Positions 36,515-44,478 of a stretch of DNA of 64,000 nt are shown here, one piece after another; position 1 is the first letter of the stretch; the number at the start of each line of letters is the position of its first letter. Location: assembly GCA_942491485.1 (NCBI GenBank), contig CALOAX010000013.1:186001-250000 (forward strand), read 5' to 3'. Origin of the DNA: Desulfoluna sp942491485 (GTDB taxonomy: Bacteria; Desulfobacterota; Desulfobacteria; Desulfobacterales; Desulfolunaceae). Made by a program: the position numbers and the translations under genes. Below the pieces are notes generated by a model. That model was given only the letters and a program-made list of their open reading frames with translations, was not told the DNA's origin and did not search any database.

Positions 36515-36550
36515 CCTCCGGCGACGAGGTGAGCCACCTCGGAAGCGGGG
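36515..36550 (-). repeat. Fragment of the intergenic repeat (end module)
   Basis: CCTCCGGCGACGAGGTGAGC and the matching CACCTCGG arm start directly after the stop codon of the ferredoxin gene. The central hairpin is missing from this fragment. Confidence 0.65.
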
Positions 36551-36644
36551 TTGATGAAAAGACATGAAGGGGCCCCACGGACTATCCGGCACCAATGATG
36601 CAACGGTTCGTGTCGTTGTCGTCTTAAAGTAACGCATCTTAAAT

Positions 36645-36747
36645 CCACGGGCGCAGCCCGTCAGCGAATATGATTGCCCCGAGGAACGCGGGGCGGGAGC
36701 ATTGGCGAACCAGGGGTGCAGGGAATCATCCCCTGCCCGCCGGAGGC
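36645..36747 (+). repeat. Three-hairpin intergenic repeat, copy 10
   Basis: CACGGGCGCAGCCCGT; central hairpin gcgaatatgattgcccc with loop GAGGAACGC (one change); GCAGGGAATCATCCCCTGC; end CGCCGGAGGC. It ends 24 nt before the next start codon. Confidence 0.8.
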
Positions 36748-36771
36748 TAAAATCACATAAGGAGAGAGAGC

Positions 36772-37590
36772 ATGGCATTGTTTACGGTGGATCAGGCGTT
36801 GTGTAACGGAGACGGCATCTGCGCAGCGGAGTGCCCCATGATGATCATTCAGATGGTTGAGGGCACCCCCACTCCCGCCAAAGGGGCGGAGAAGATGTGC
36901 ATCAACTGCGGGCACTGCGTGGCGGTCTGCCCCAAAGAGGCCCTCACCCTTGCCTCGCTCTCTCCGTCGGATTGCCTGGAGATGAAGGCCGATTGGGCCC
37001 TCTCCCCTGCCCAGGCCGAGCACTTCTTAAGGAGCCGCCGCTCCATTCGGAACTACAAAAAAGCACCGGTGGAAAAATCCCTCATCGAAGAGGCGATTCG
37101 GGTGGCAAGCCACGCCCCCTCCGGCCACAACTTCCAGCCGGTGCGCTGGCAGGTGATCTACGACACCGACAAGGTGAAAGAGCTCTGCGGCCACGTCATC
37201 GACTGGATGCGCTGGATGATCAAGGAACAGCCCGGCCCCGCCAAGAAGCTCCACCTTGAGCTCGTGGTGGCCGGCTGGGATTTCGGCATGGACACCATCA
37301 ACCGCAATGCCCCCCACCTGGTCCTCGTCAACGCCGACAAGAGAAACCCCACGGGCCAGGCCGCATGCACCATCGCCATGACCTACCTGGAGCTCATGCT
37401 CCCCTCCCAGGGCCTCGGGGGCTGCTGGAACGGCTTCTTCAACGCCGCCGCCATCTTCTGGCCCCCCTTGCAGAAAGCCCTGGGCCTCGATGAAAACGAA
37501 GGCAACTTCGGCGCCATGATGGTGGGACACCCGAAATTCAAATACCACCGCATGCCAACCCGCAACGAGCCCCAGGTGGCCTGGGTCTAA
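36772..37590 (+). CDS. Nitroreductase with N-terminal ferredoxin domain
   Basis: The protein has 272 residues. Residues 1-70 carry two cluster motifs, CNGDGICAAECP and CINCGHCVAVCP; the first has an extra residue in the spacing. Residues 80-272 are a nitroreductase-family FMN domain, with RRSIRNYKKAPV for the flavin phosphate, ASHAPSGHNFQPVRW, and a GLGGCWNGFFNAA stretch. The family reduces flavins, nitro groups or enones with electrons from the clusters; the substrate here is unknown. AAGGAG lies 8 nt before the ATG. It is flanked by intergenic repeats on both sides. Confidence 0.88.
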   Translation: MALFTVDQALCNGDGICAAECPMMIIQMVEGTPTPAKGAEKMCINCGHCVAVCPKEALTLASLSPSDCLEMKADWALSPAQAEHFLRSRRSIRNYKKAPVEKSLIEEAIRVASHAPSGHNFQPVRWQVIYDTDKVKELCGHVIDWMRWMIKEQPGPAKKLHLELVVAGWDFGMDTINRNAPHLVLVNADKRNPTGQAACTIAMTYLELMLPSQGLGGCWNGFFNAAAIFWPPLQKALGLDENEGNFGAMMVGHPKFKYHRMPTRNEPQVAWV

Positions 37591-37596
37591 AAGCGT

Positions 37597-37699
37597 GCCT
37601 CCGGCGGGCAGGGGATGATCCCCTGCACCCCTGGGTCGCGAATGCTCCCGGCCTTCGTTCCTCAGGCCGATCACATTCTCTGACGGGCTGCGCCCGTGG
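37597..37699 (-). repeat. Three-hairpin intergenic repeat, copy 11
   Basis: GCCTCCGGCGG begins 6 nt after the stop codon. The rest is nearly the same as the copy at 1641, including loop TCGTTCCTC and CAGGGGATGATCCCCTG. Confidence 0.85.
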
Positions 37700-37880
37700 C
37701 AAAAGATGGCTACCAACACGCATTATTGTCCTTCTTTTCAGTGAGGTAAGCGGGGTTTTTCGCCATAACAACCTTGGGCATAGGCATTCAAATCAACGCC
37801 AACTCTACTCAGGGGACGACGCCCTCTACACAAAGCTTTTAAGCTTGTGGCAACATATGAGTAAACCACCAGCTGTGGAG

Positions 37881-37985
37881 ACGGGCGCAGCCCGCAGCGA
37901 ACGCCATTGCGATTTGCCCCGAGGAACGAGGGGCGAAGCGCGATGGCAACCCGCTTTCGAGGTGGCTCACCTCGCCGCCGGAGGC
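37881..37985 (+). repeat. Three-hairpin intergenic repeat, copy 12
   Basis: ACGGGCGCAGCCCG; a long central hairpin with arms cgccattgcgatttgcccc / ggggcgaagcgcgatggc around loop GAGGAACGA; CGAGGTGGCTCACCTCG; end GCCGCCGGAGGC, 27 nt before hypA. Confidence 0.85.
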
Positions 37986-38012
37986 TTGCTTTTTAACAAT
38001 TAGGAGTATCCC

Positions 38013-38363
38013 ATGCATGAACTGCCGGTGATGAACGGCATCTTAAAGGTCGTGATGAAGCACGCGGTCATGAACAACGTGAGTAAGGTGGTGGCCATCC
38101 AGCTTCAGGTGGGCAAGCTCAGCGACCTGGAAGAAAAATGGATGCAGCACTACTTCGACTACCTCACCAAGGGCACCGTGGCCGACGGGGCAAAGCTTGA
38201 GATTGAGTGGGGGGATGTGGTGATGCGCTGTGCCGCGTGTAAAAAAGAGTTCACCACGGAGCCCGGAACGGACAATTTCGGCTCCTGCACCCATTGCGGC
38301 GGGCAGGGGGGCGAGATTCTCTCCGGCAAAGAGTATTATGTCAAAAACATGGTCGCTCAGTAG
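38013..38363 (+). CDS. hypA: Hydrogenase nickel metallochaperone HypA
   Basis: The protein has 116 residues. The N-terminal MHE binds nickel through His2; the zinc site is formed by CAAC and CTHC in the second half. It delivers nickel to NiFe-hydrogenase precursors together with HypB. The length is normal for HypA. TAGGAG lies 6 nt before the ATG. hypB follows by 48 nt. No hydrogenase structural gene or other hyp gene lies in the window. Confidence 0.93.
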   Translation: MHELPVMNGILKVVMKHAVMNNVSKVVAIQLQVGKLSDLEEKWMQHYFDYLTKGTVADGAKLEIEWGDVVMRCAACKKEFTTEPGTDNFGSCTHCGGQGGEILSGKEYYVKNMVAQ

Positions 38364-38411
38364 CGACCGACAGGGTTCTGCGAGCCAGGACCACACGAAA
38401 CAGGAGGCACA

Positions 38412-39083
38412 ATGGGCGACAGCGTCAGGCTCATCGAGGTCAAAGAGAATGTGTTGGATGATAACGAGAAGGTGGCCGAAGCGCTTCGAGCCCGCTTAAA
38501 GGAAGAGAAAACCTTCCTGGTGAACCTCATGGCGTCCCCGGGGGCGGGAAAGACCACCACGGTGATCCAGACCACCGAACGGCTCAGGGAGAGCCTCAAG
38601 ATTGGCGTCTTGGAGGCGGACATCGACTCCATGGTGGATGCCGAGAAGGTGGCCGCAACCGGCATCACCGCCATTCAGATGCGCACCGGGGGGTTCTGCC
38701 ACCTGGATGCCACCATGGTGGGGGACGGCCTTTCCGCCATCGGGTCCGAAGCCTATGATCTCATCATCCTTGAAAACGTGGGCAACCTCGTCTGCCCCGC
38801 GGAGTTCGACACGGGCTCGGCCATCAACGCCATGATCCTGTCGGTGCCGGAAGGGGATGACAAGCCCCTCAAGTACCCCCTGATGTTCTCCGTCTGCGAT
38901 GTGGTCCTCATCAACAAAATCGATGCCTGCGAGCTGTTCGATTTTGACCGTGCCCGGTTTGAAGAGGGGGTCCGCAAGGTCAACCCCACATGCCCCATCT
39001 TTGAAATCTCTGCCCGCACCGGCGAAGGCATCGAGGCCTGGGTCGCCTGGCTCAGGGAGAAGACCCTGGCCCACAACGGTTGA
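38412..39083 (+). CDS. hypB: Hydrogenase nickel incorporation GTPase HypB
   Basis: The protein has 223 residues. P-loop MASPGAGKTT, switch stretches with EADIDSMVDAEKV, GGFCHLDATMV (metal-site Cys-His), and VCDVVLINKID for base recognition. It uses GTP to load nickel onto HypA or the enzyme. The His-rich nickel-storage N-terminus found in some HypB proteins is absent, as is the CxxCGC start of the E. coli type. CAGGAGG lies 5 nt before the ATG. It is in a two-gene unit with hypA. Confidence 0.93.
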   Translation: MGDSVRLIEVKENVLDDNEKVAEALRARLKEEKTFLVNLMASPGAGKTTTVIQTTERLRESLKIGVLEADIDSMVDAEKVAATGITAIQMRTGGFCHLDATMVGDGLSAIGSEAYDLIILENVGNLVCPAEFDTGSAINAMILSVPEGDDKPLKYPLMFSVCDVVLINKIDACELFDFDRARFEEGVRKVNPTCPIFEISARTGEGIEAWVAWLREKTLAHNG

Positions 39084-39113
39084 TGCAAAGAGCAGCACAA
39101 TGGCAGTAACATA

Positions 39114-39165
39114 CCCCGATCATTTCCTTTATCGATGAGGCGGCGTGAATCGGGGTTGCTTTTTC
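39114..39165 (+). terminator. Weak terminator-like hairpin after hypB
   Basis: CCCCGAT / ATCGGGG arms around a 28-nt loop, followed by ttgcttttt. Confidence 0.3.
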
Positions 39166-39267
39166 CCAAGGGCATGCTATAACAATGTTCGCCGACGGTA
39201 CCAGCGATACGTTTCACCCTTCGAGGCCCATCACCGGCCTCACGAAATGAACGACGCGGAGACTGCC

Positions 39268-40269
39268 ATGACACCCGACCCTTATCAGCAACTCACCGAC
39301 AAGCTACTGCTCACAGGCTCCGCCCTTATTCCGCAGCTCTTCGCCATGATTGCCGATGATCGGGAGGCAACCCTGCTCCTCTCCATGCCCGGCACCCCGG
39401 AAGCCCTCGCCGAACGCCTCGCCTGGTCCGTGGATGAAACAACCTCTCTTTGCCAGACCCTCTACCGAAAAGGGCTCGCCTTCAAATCCTTCCGCAACGA
39501 GACCGTGGCCTTCAAGATGTGCCGTGACATGGTGCAGTTCCACGACGGCACCATCCTCTGGCCGGAAGCACCGAAACGCTTCCACACCCTCTGGCAACGC
39601 TTCATGGAAGAGGAGTGGCCCACCTTTGCCCGCCTTGCCGATCAGTTCATCCCCAAGCCCTTCACACGGGTCATCGCCGTGGAAGAGGCCGTGGAGACCG
39701 GTTCCCAGTCCATTTTGGATGTGGACAGTGCCCGGGCCATCATTGAAGGAGCGGAGGTCCTGGCCGTCACCCCCTGCACCTGCCGGGTTATCGCTCAAAA
39801 ATGCGACACCCCCCTGGAGGTCTGCATCCAGGTGGACAACGCCGCCCGCTACACCCTGGACCGGGGAACAGGCCGACAGCTCTCAAAGATCGAGGCCCTT
39901 GAGACCCTCGCCCAGTGCCGGGAAGCCGGCCTCGTGCAGGTAACCATGAACAAGGCCCACGCCGGGCATTTCATCTGCAACTGCTGCACCTGCTGTTGCC
40001 AGGTGCTTCCCCTCATCATCAAAGAGCGACTCAAGCTCGCCGACCCCAGCCGTTTTTCCGCCCGCATCGACAGAAAGGCCTGCACCTCCTGTCAAAGCTG
40101 CATCGAGAGGTGCCCCTTCCTTGCCATCACCCTTGATGATGAAACGGCCCTCGTAAACACCGACTTTTGTATGGGTTGCGGCCTCTGCGCCTCAGCCTGT
40201 CCCGAAAAGGCCATTACCCTGGTAACGGCCCGGCCCGCCGATTTTATACCCGGAGCAGCAGCACCCTGA
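39268..40269 (+). CDS. Cysteine-rich Fe-S protein with N-terminal helical domain and C-terminal ferredoxin domain
   Basis: The protein has 333 residues. Residues 1-75 look like a winged-helix-type fold (MIADDREATLLLSMPGTPEA, then a Leu-rich helix). The middle has CTCR at 170 and the dense run CNCCTCCC at 237-244. The C-terminus is a 2[4Fe-4S] ferredoxin domain, CTSCQSCIERCP (from Cys272) and CMGCGLCASACP (from Cys301). I recognise the general family from sulfate reducers, but not a function; an electron-transfer or redox-sensing role is inference. GGAG lies 6 nt before the ATG at 39268; an ATG at 39247 is in frame. A hairpin follows. Confidence 0.75.
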   Translation: MTPDPYQQLTDKLLLTGSALIPQLFAMIADDREATLLLSMPGTPEALAERLAWSVDETTSLCQTLYRKGLAFKSFRNETVAFKMCRDMVQFHDGTILWPEAPKRFHTLWQRFMEEEWPTFARLADQFIPKPFTRVIAVEEAVETGSQSILDVDSARAIIEGAEVLAVTPCTCRVIAQKCDTPLEVCIQVDNAARYTLDRGTGRQLSKIEALETLAQCREAGLVQVTMNKAHAGHFICNCCTCCCQVLPLIIKERLKLADPSRFSARIDRKACTSCQSCIERCPFLAITLDDETALVNTDFCMGCGLCASACPEKAITLVTARPADFIPGAAAP

Positions 40270-40274
40270 GGGCT

Positions 40275-40306
40275 GAAGGGGGGCCGCAGGCGCACGGCCC
40301 CCTTTC
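40275..40306 (+). terminator. Terminator-like hairpin
   Basis: A 12-bp stem GAAGGGGGGCCG / CGGCCCCCTTTC with an 8-nt loop begins 5 nt after the stop. There is only a short T run, so this may mainly be an mRNA 3' end. Confidence 0.5.
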
Positions 40307-40395
40307 AGTGTCTCGGACCCTCGCCAAGGATCGATGCCCCACCCCCACAGAAGCCCTGAAGCCTGCCCCATGATTAAACCATTGTGCTCAATATC

Positions 40396-40444
40396 GCTCC
40401 GGCGTCCCTGCCGGTCCACCTTTTGAAACGTTGGCCACACAGGC
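40396..40444. repeat. Degenerate fragment of the A/T module of the intergenic repeat
   Basis: gctccggcgtccctgccggt followed by ccttttgaaacgtt and cacagg matches the left part of the composite repeats at 1821 and 32309. The hairpin part is absent. Confidence 0.5.
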
Positions 40445-40641
40445 ATTAAGGGCTTTTGACCATTCCATCGACATGGATAAAATAGATCCCTCGGTTTTCA
40501 TGCGCTTGCCGGATGGTTTTTGCGGAGTTTTTTCAAAAAGCGACCCGCCGGAGAAATGCTGAATAGTGACGACAACAGAGTGCCGGATCAGAGCACCTCT
40601 TGTTTCTGTTTTTGGAGTTGAACTGGGTTTCACAAGATGGT

Positions 40642-40656
40642 ATTGGTCATACCAAA
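40642..40656. promoter_or_regulatory. GntR/FCD-type operator 1
   Basis: ATTGGTCATACCAAA contains the inverted repeat TTGGT-N3-ACCAA, the form bound by PdhR/LldR-like regulators. It lies 31 bp (about three helix turns) from operator 2. TTGAAC at 40618 and TATTGG at 40641 could be a promoter overlapped by it. Confidence 0.6.
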
Positions 40657-40672
40657 AGTTATTTTTGAACAA

Positions 40673-40687
40673 ATTGGTACGACCAAA
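40673..40687. promoter_or_regulatory. GntR/FCD-type operator 2
   Basis: ATTGGTACGACCAAA, the same TTGGT-N3-ACCAA palindrome with a different spacer, 46 bp before the start of the hydroxyacid dehydrogenase gene. Confidence 0.6.
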
Positions 40688-40732
40688 AAAAACCAGTTAT
40701 AGGGAACGTCTCTTTAAGAGAGGGAGCACACA

Positions 40733-41740
40733 ATGCAAGAGATCAGAAAATCTGCCAAAGAGAAAATGAAGGGTTACTGCCGGGTCTGCCCCGTCTGCAA
40801 CGGCAAGGCATGTGCCGGAGAGGTCCCCGGCATGGGCGGCCTGGGAACCGGATCGGCTTTTACCGCCAACATGGAGGCCCTTGATGCGATGCGCTTCAAC
40901 ATGAAGCTCGTCCACAACGTCAAAGAGCCCGTCACCGAAACCGAGCTCCTCGGCCTCTCCCTTGCCATGCCCCTCATGGCCGCTCCCATCGGTGGCGTTT
41001 CCTTTAACATGGGCGGCGGGGTGTCCGAAGAGGACTACATCGACGCCATTGTCAGCGGATGCAAGGCCAAAGGGCTCATCGGCTGTACCGGAGACGGGGT
41101 GCCCCCCGTCATTCACGAAGCGGGCTATGCCGCCATCAAAAAAGCCGGGGGCCACGGCATTGGCTTTATCAAGCCATGGGAAGAGAAAGAGTTCTTCGAA
41201 AAGCTGGAGAAAGCCGAAGCCACCGGGTCCTCCATTTTTGGTGTGGATATCGATGCCGCGGGCCTCATCACCCTGGCCAAGATGGGACGCCCCGTCACCC
41301 CCATGACCGTTGAGGACCTCTCCAAGGTCATCAAAAGCACCTCCATGAAATTCATCCTCAAAGGGGTGATGACCGTCCATGATGCCCTTTGCGCCAAAGA
41401 GGCCGGAGCCGACGCCATTGTGGTCTCCAACCACGGCGGCAGGGTGCTGGACTCCACCCCCGGCACCGCCGAGGTGCTCCCCGAGATCGCCGAAGCCGTC
41501 GGCGGAGAGATGACCATTCTGGTGGACGGCGGCATCCGAAGCGGGGGCGACATCTTGAAAATGCTGGCCCTGGGCGCACACGGGGTGATGATCGGACGCC
41601 CCTTCTCCATTGCCGCCGTGGGCGGCCTGCAGCAAGGGGTGGAGACCTACATCGAGACCCTCCACACCCAGCTGGTCCAGGCCATGGTCCTCACCGGCAC
41701 CGACAACGTCAACCGCGTGGAGTCGGGCATTCTCAGGTAA
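40733..41740 (+). CDS. FMN-dependent alpha-hydroxy-acid dehydrogenase/oxidase-like protein
   Basis: The protein has 335 residues. It has an FMN-binding TIM barrel of the lactate/glycolate oxidase family: MPLMAAPIGG, FILKGVMTVHDA, AIVVSNHGGRVLD (active-site His and Arg), ILVDGGIRSGGDILKMLALGA and IGRPF. A short N-terminal extension has four cysteines (CRVCPVCNGKAC), which is unusual for the family and suggests a metal or cluster site for electron transfer. It probably oxidises a 2-hydroxyacid such as lactate. GAGAGGGAG lies 8 nt before the ATG. Two TTGGT-N3-ACCAA palindromes upstream suggest control by a GntR-family repressor. Confidence 0.88.
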   Translation: MQEIRKSAKEKMKGYCRVCPVCNGKACAGEVPGMGGLGTGSAFTANMEALDAMRFNMKLVHNVKEPVTETELLGLSLAMPLMAAPIGGVSFNMGGGVSEEDYIDAIVSGCKAKGLIGCTGDGVPPVIHEAGYAAIKKAGGHGIGFIKPWEEKEFFEKLEKAEATGSSIFGVDIDAAGLITLAKMGRPVTPMTVEDLSKVIKSTSMKFILKGVMTVHDALCAKEAGADAIVVSNHGGRVLDSTPGTAEVLPEIAEAVGGEMTILVDGGIRSGGDILKMLALGAHGVMIGRPFSIAAVGGLQQGVETYIETLHTQLVQAMVLTGTDNVNRVESGILR

Positions 41741-41763
41741 CGTCGAACGATTCAGGTCAAACA

Positions 41764-41929
41764 TGCCTCCGGCGGCCAGGTGGGGGCACCTGGAAACCCT
41801 ATGGCGAATGCATAAAGGAGGTCATGCCTCAATCGATTTCGGGGCATTGGCGTGGAGGGTGACATAGGGCAACCCGTTTCTGAAAGATGCCTGTTTCAGT
41901 TTCAAAAAACTGCCAAATGGGCACTCGAA
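41764..41929. repeat. Class II intergenic repeat, copy A
   Basis: A 166-bp unit starting GCCTCCGGCGG 23 nt after the stop codon, with CCAGGTGGGGGCACCTGG, gcgaatgcataaagg, and tcaatcgatttcggggcatt. It matches 47645-47811 over its full length with scattered changes. Confidence 0.8.
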
Positions 41930-42047
41930 ACCGACGTGACGTTAAACGGAATAATCCCAGCGACAAGGTATTCTACCTTGAAAACGGATTGCGGTATTTC
42001 ATGGGCTTCGTCTTCCCCGGCTGTCAGGGAACCCTTCCCTTAACGAC

Positions 42048-42089
42048 AAAACCGGCGTGCACCTTAAAATGTGTGCACGCCGGTTTTTT
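42048..42089 (+). terminator. Rho-independent terminator
   Basis: ACCGGCGTGCAC / GTGCACGCCGGT stem with a 10-nt loop, followed by TTTTTT. It is well separated from the hydroxyacid dehydrogenase gene and may end its long 3' region. Confidence 0.75.
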
Positions 42090-42182
42090 ATGGCCAACCT
42101 GAGAGCAGCTCGCCTTTTTTCGCCACCCTTCCCTTTTTGTTCCCCCCCGCATCCACCCGGCATCCCACCCGAACGATAAGCG

Positions 42183-42211
42183 TTGACTTCATTCATAGAA
42201 GTGTCTATTCA
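42183..42211 (+). promoter_or_regulatory. Candidate promoter of the MATE gene
   Basis: TTGACT (42183-42188) - 17 nt - TATTCA (42206-42211). It would give a leader of about 275 nt. Confidence 0.35.
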
Positions 42212-42493
42212 AAGGAAATCGCACGTCAACCGCGTCTTTATACGGGCATACCACCGGAGCATACGATCATGACCCTGAAACACCTCCCCCTCTACCCATC
42301 GACAGGTCACGCCACGCGCCGATAGCACCCGCCAATGTCTTCGCACTCAAAGCAATTTGCGGTGCACCGTGCTGTCCCTAGCGGCAACCGAACCCCCATG
42401 GCCCCGGACGCCTGAAGGCGTGCTCACCCATTGATTCACCTTCGGTGCACAGATCAACATGCTGTCGCCAACGTCCTATTCAGAGGTTTTCCA

Positions 42494-43876
42494 TTGAAAG
42501 GTATCTTAAAAGGCCCCACAGCCCACACCAGCGACTACCGCCAAGTTCTGAACATCAGCCTACCCCTGGTCGCGGGCATGGCCTCCACCACGGTCATGGA
42601 GTTCACCGACCGTATCTTTGTGGGGAATCACTCGGTGACGGAAGTGGCCGCGGCCACCCCTGCGGGCATCGCCTACTTTCTTCCCCTCTCCCTGTTTCTC
42701 GGCACCGTCGGCTACGTGAGTGTCTTTATCTCCCAATACCGCGGCGCCAAGATGGAGGACCGCATCGGAAGCTGCCTCTGGCAGGGGCTCTGGCTCAGCC
42801 TGATCGGTGCCCTGATCATGGCCGGCTTCTCCCTTCTGGCCCGGCCCCTCTTTGATCTTGCGGGCCACGGGGAGGCCATCGCCGCCTTTGAACGCATCTA
42901 TTTCCGCACCCTCTGCCTGGGCGCCTTCTTCAGCATCGGAAGTTCTGCCTTCTCCGGCTACTTCTCGGGCATGGGCCGCACCCGGCCCGTCATGGTAGTC
43001 AACCTTCTCGGCATGGTGGTGAACATCCCCCTGGACTATGCCTTAATCAACGGCATCGGCCCCTTCCCGGAGCTTGGAATCTTTGGGGCTGGCATCGCCA
43101 CCGTCAGCGCCTCTGCCCTCATCTTTTTTCTCTTTGCTGGATTGATGGTCACCGGTGAAGATCACCAAAGGATGGGACTCACCCGCTGGGCTCCGGTACC
43201 GGAAATGTTCAAAAAACTCCTGACATACGGCCTTCCCGGCGGCATGCACCTCTTTCTCGACATCTTTGCCTTTACGTTTTTTGTTTTTCTGGTGGGCCGA
43301 CTCGGTGAAACCGCCCTGGCCGCCTCCAACATCGCATTGTCCATCAACTCCCTGGCCTTTATGCCCCTCTACGCCTTCTCAAGCGGAACCAGCGTCCTCG
43401 TGGGCAACCACCTGGGGGAAAACCAGGTCCCCAGGGCAGAGTCCGTCACCGGTGCGTCACTCCACCTTGCCCTCGTCTACGTGATTCCCCTGTGCGCCCT
43501 GTTCCTCTTTGCCCCGGAGCCCCTCATCAACCTCTTTGCCCCCAACGCCGGCAATCCGGCCGACTTTGCGCCTGTTCGCGAAGCAGGGGTCGTCTGCCTC
43601 CGGTTCGTGGTCTTCTACCTCTTCTTTGATACCGTGGGGTTTGTCCACTCAGGGGCCCTCTCAGGCGCTGGTGATACCCGATACATCATGTGGGCCACCC
43701 TGTGCTGCGGCCTGTTTCTCATGATCCTTCCCGCAACCGTCGGCGTCCTTTTTCTGGGCTTGGGACTCACCTTCGCCTGGTGCTGCCCCACCCTCTATAT
43801 CGCCAGCCTCTGCATCGCCACCGTCCTGCGCTACGCCCGCGGCCCCTGGCGCACCATGAAGCTCGTTGAAGCTTAA
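42494..43876 (+). CDS. MATE family efflux transporter
   Basis: The protein has about 460 residues with twelve predicted membrane segments in two similar halves. It begins DYRQVLNISLPLVAGMASTTVMEFTDRIFVG (read in pieces), the MATE N-terminal pattern; the second half has LPGGMHLFLDIFAF and GVVCLRFVVFYLFFDT. It should export cationic drugs or metabolites against Na+ or H+. The start is uncertain: a TTG at 42494 has AGAGG 7 nt upstream and is chosen; the frame is open from 42431 with no better site. The stop is followed after 7 nt by an intergenic repeat. Confidence 0.85.
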   Translation: MKGILKGPTAHTSDYRQVLNISLPLVAGMASTTVMEFTDRIFVGNHSVTEVAAATPAGIAYFLPLSLFLGTVGYVSVFISQYRGAKMEDRIGSCLWQGLWLSLIGALIMAGFSLLARPLFDLAGHGEAIAAFERIYFRTLCLGAFFSIGSSAFSGYFSGMGRTRPVMVVNLLGMVVNIPLDYALINGIGPFPELGIFGAGIATVSASALIFFLFAGLMVTGEDHQRMGLTRWAPVPEMFKKLLTYGLPGGMHLFLDIFAFTFFVFLVGRLGETALAASNIALSINSLAFMPLYAFSSGTSVLVGNHLGENQVPRAESVTGASLHLALVYVIPLCALFLFAPEPLINLFAPNAGNPADFAPVREAGVVCLRFVVFYLFFDTVGFVHSGALSGAGDTRYIMWATLCCGLFLMILPATVGVLFLGLGLTFAWCCPTLYIASLCIATVLRYARGPWRTMKLVEA

Positions 43877-43883
43877 AAAGCGT

Positions 43884-43985
43884 GCCTCCGGCGGCAAGGG
43901 GCTGAGCCCCTTGACCCCAGGTTCGCGAATGCTCCCGACCTTCGTTCCTCAGGTCGATCACATTCGCTGACGGGCTTCGCCCGTG
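43884..43985 (-). repeat. Three-hairpin intergenic repeat, copy 13
   Basis: GCCTCCGGCGG, AAGGGGCTGAGCCCCTT, then a central hairpin where the inner stem is CGACC / GGTCG against CGGCC / GGCCG in copies 1 and 11, a compensating change around the same loop TCGTTCCTC. It ends GACGGGCTTCGCCCGT. Confidence 0.85.
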
Positions 43986-44113
43986 AACTACGGCTGAGAT
44001 TCTTCCCCCCTTCGTGTAGCCCGAAGGGCGTTTCGTGAACTTCGTGGTTTATGCCTGTTAACAAAACCATGAAGACTGGTGGCTGCTTGAGCATTGCAAC
44101 AAGTTCTGTGTGA

Positions 44114-44440
44114 CTATGAATGCAATACGGACTCCTCAACGTTGAGGGTGTTGCCCTCAAGTCGGACGAGGGTCAGGCGGTAGCCGATCTTTTCGGATCA
44201 GTTCCAGGAGCCGTATTCGCAGATAAAGATCTGATTCCGGTAGGGGCGGGGGAACTGGGTGTCGGTATAGAAGCGCATGCCCAGGGATGCCACATGGGGG
44301 CCGAGGGGCTGGGCGGGCGGCACAAAGGCAAGGGCCGGTGCCTGGGGATAGGGCACCTCATCGGTAAAGACCGACCAGGCAAACCCTTTGGGAAGGCGAA
44401 TCACCGGGGCACCCAAGGCTACGAAGAGAACACCAAGCAC
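44114..44440 (-). pseudogene. Remnant of a PQQ-dependent sugar (sorbosone-type) dehydrogenase
   Basis: The frame reads APVIRLPKGFAWSVFTDEVP, a start-proximal stretch of the family, and then jumps straight to the C-terminal block PLGPHVASLGMRFYTDTQFP ... NQIFICEYGSWN. Most of the beta-propeller is therefore missing. After GSWN a TGA stop occurs where relatives have Arg (a CGA to TGA change); the frame then continues SEKIGYRLTLVRLEGN to a stop at 44114. No start codon with a ribosome site is seen, and a stop lies two codons upstream. It is downstream of, and on the same strand as, the rhodanese gene. Confidence 0.55.
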
Positions 44441-44478
44441 CGCTCAGAGCCCCCCCCAAGATCACACCATGGACAACG

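Noticed and set aside
44198..44203. TGA in the sugar dehydrogenase remnant as a second selenocysteine codon
   Set aside because: Relatives have Arg at this place (CGA to TGA is one change), no hairpin with a GG loop follows, and the gene is otherwise decayed.
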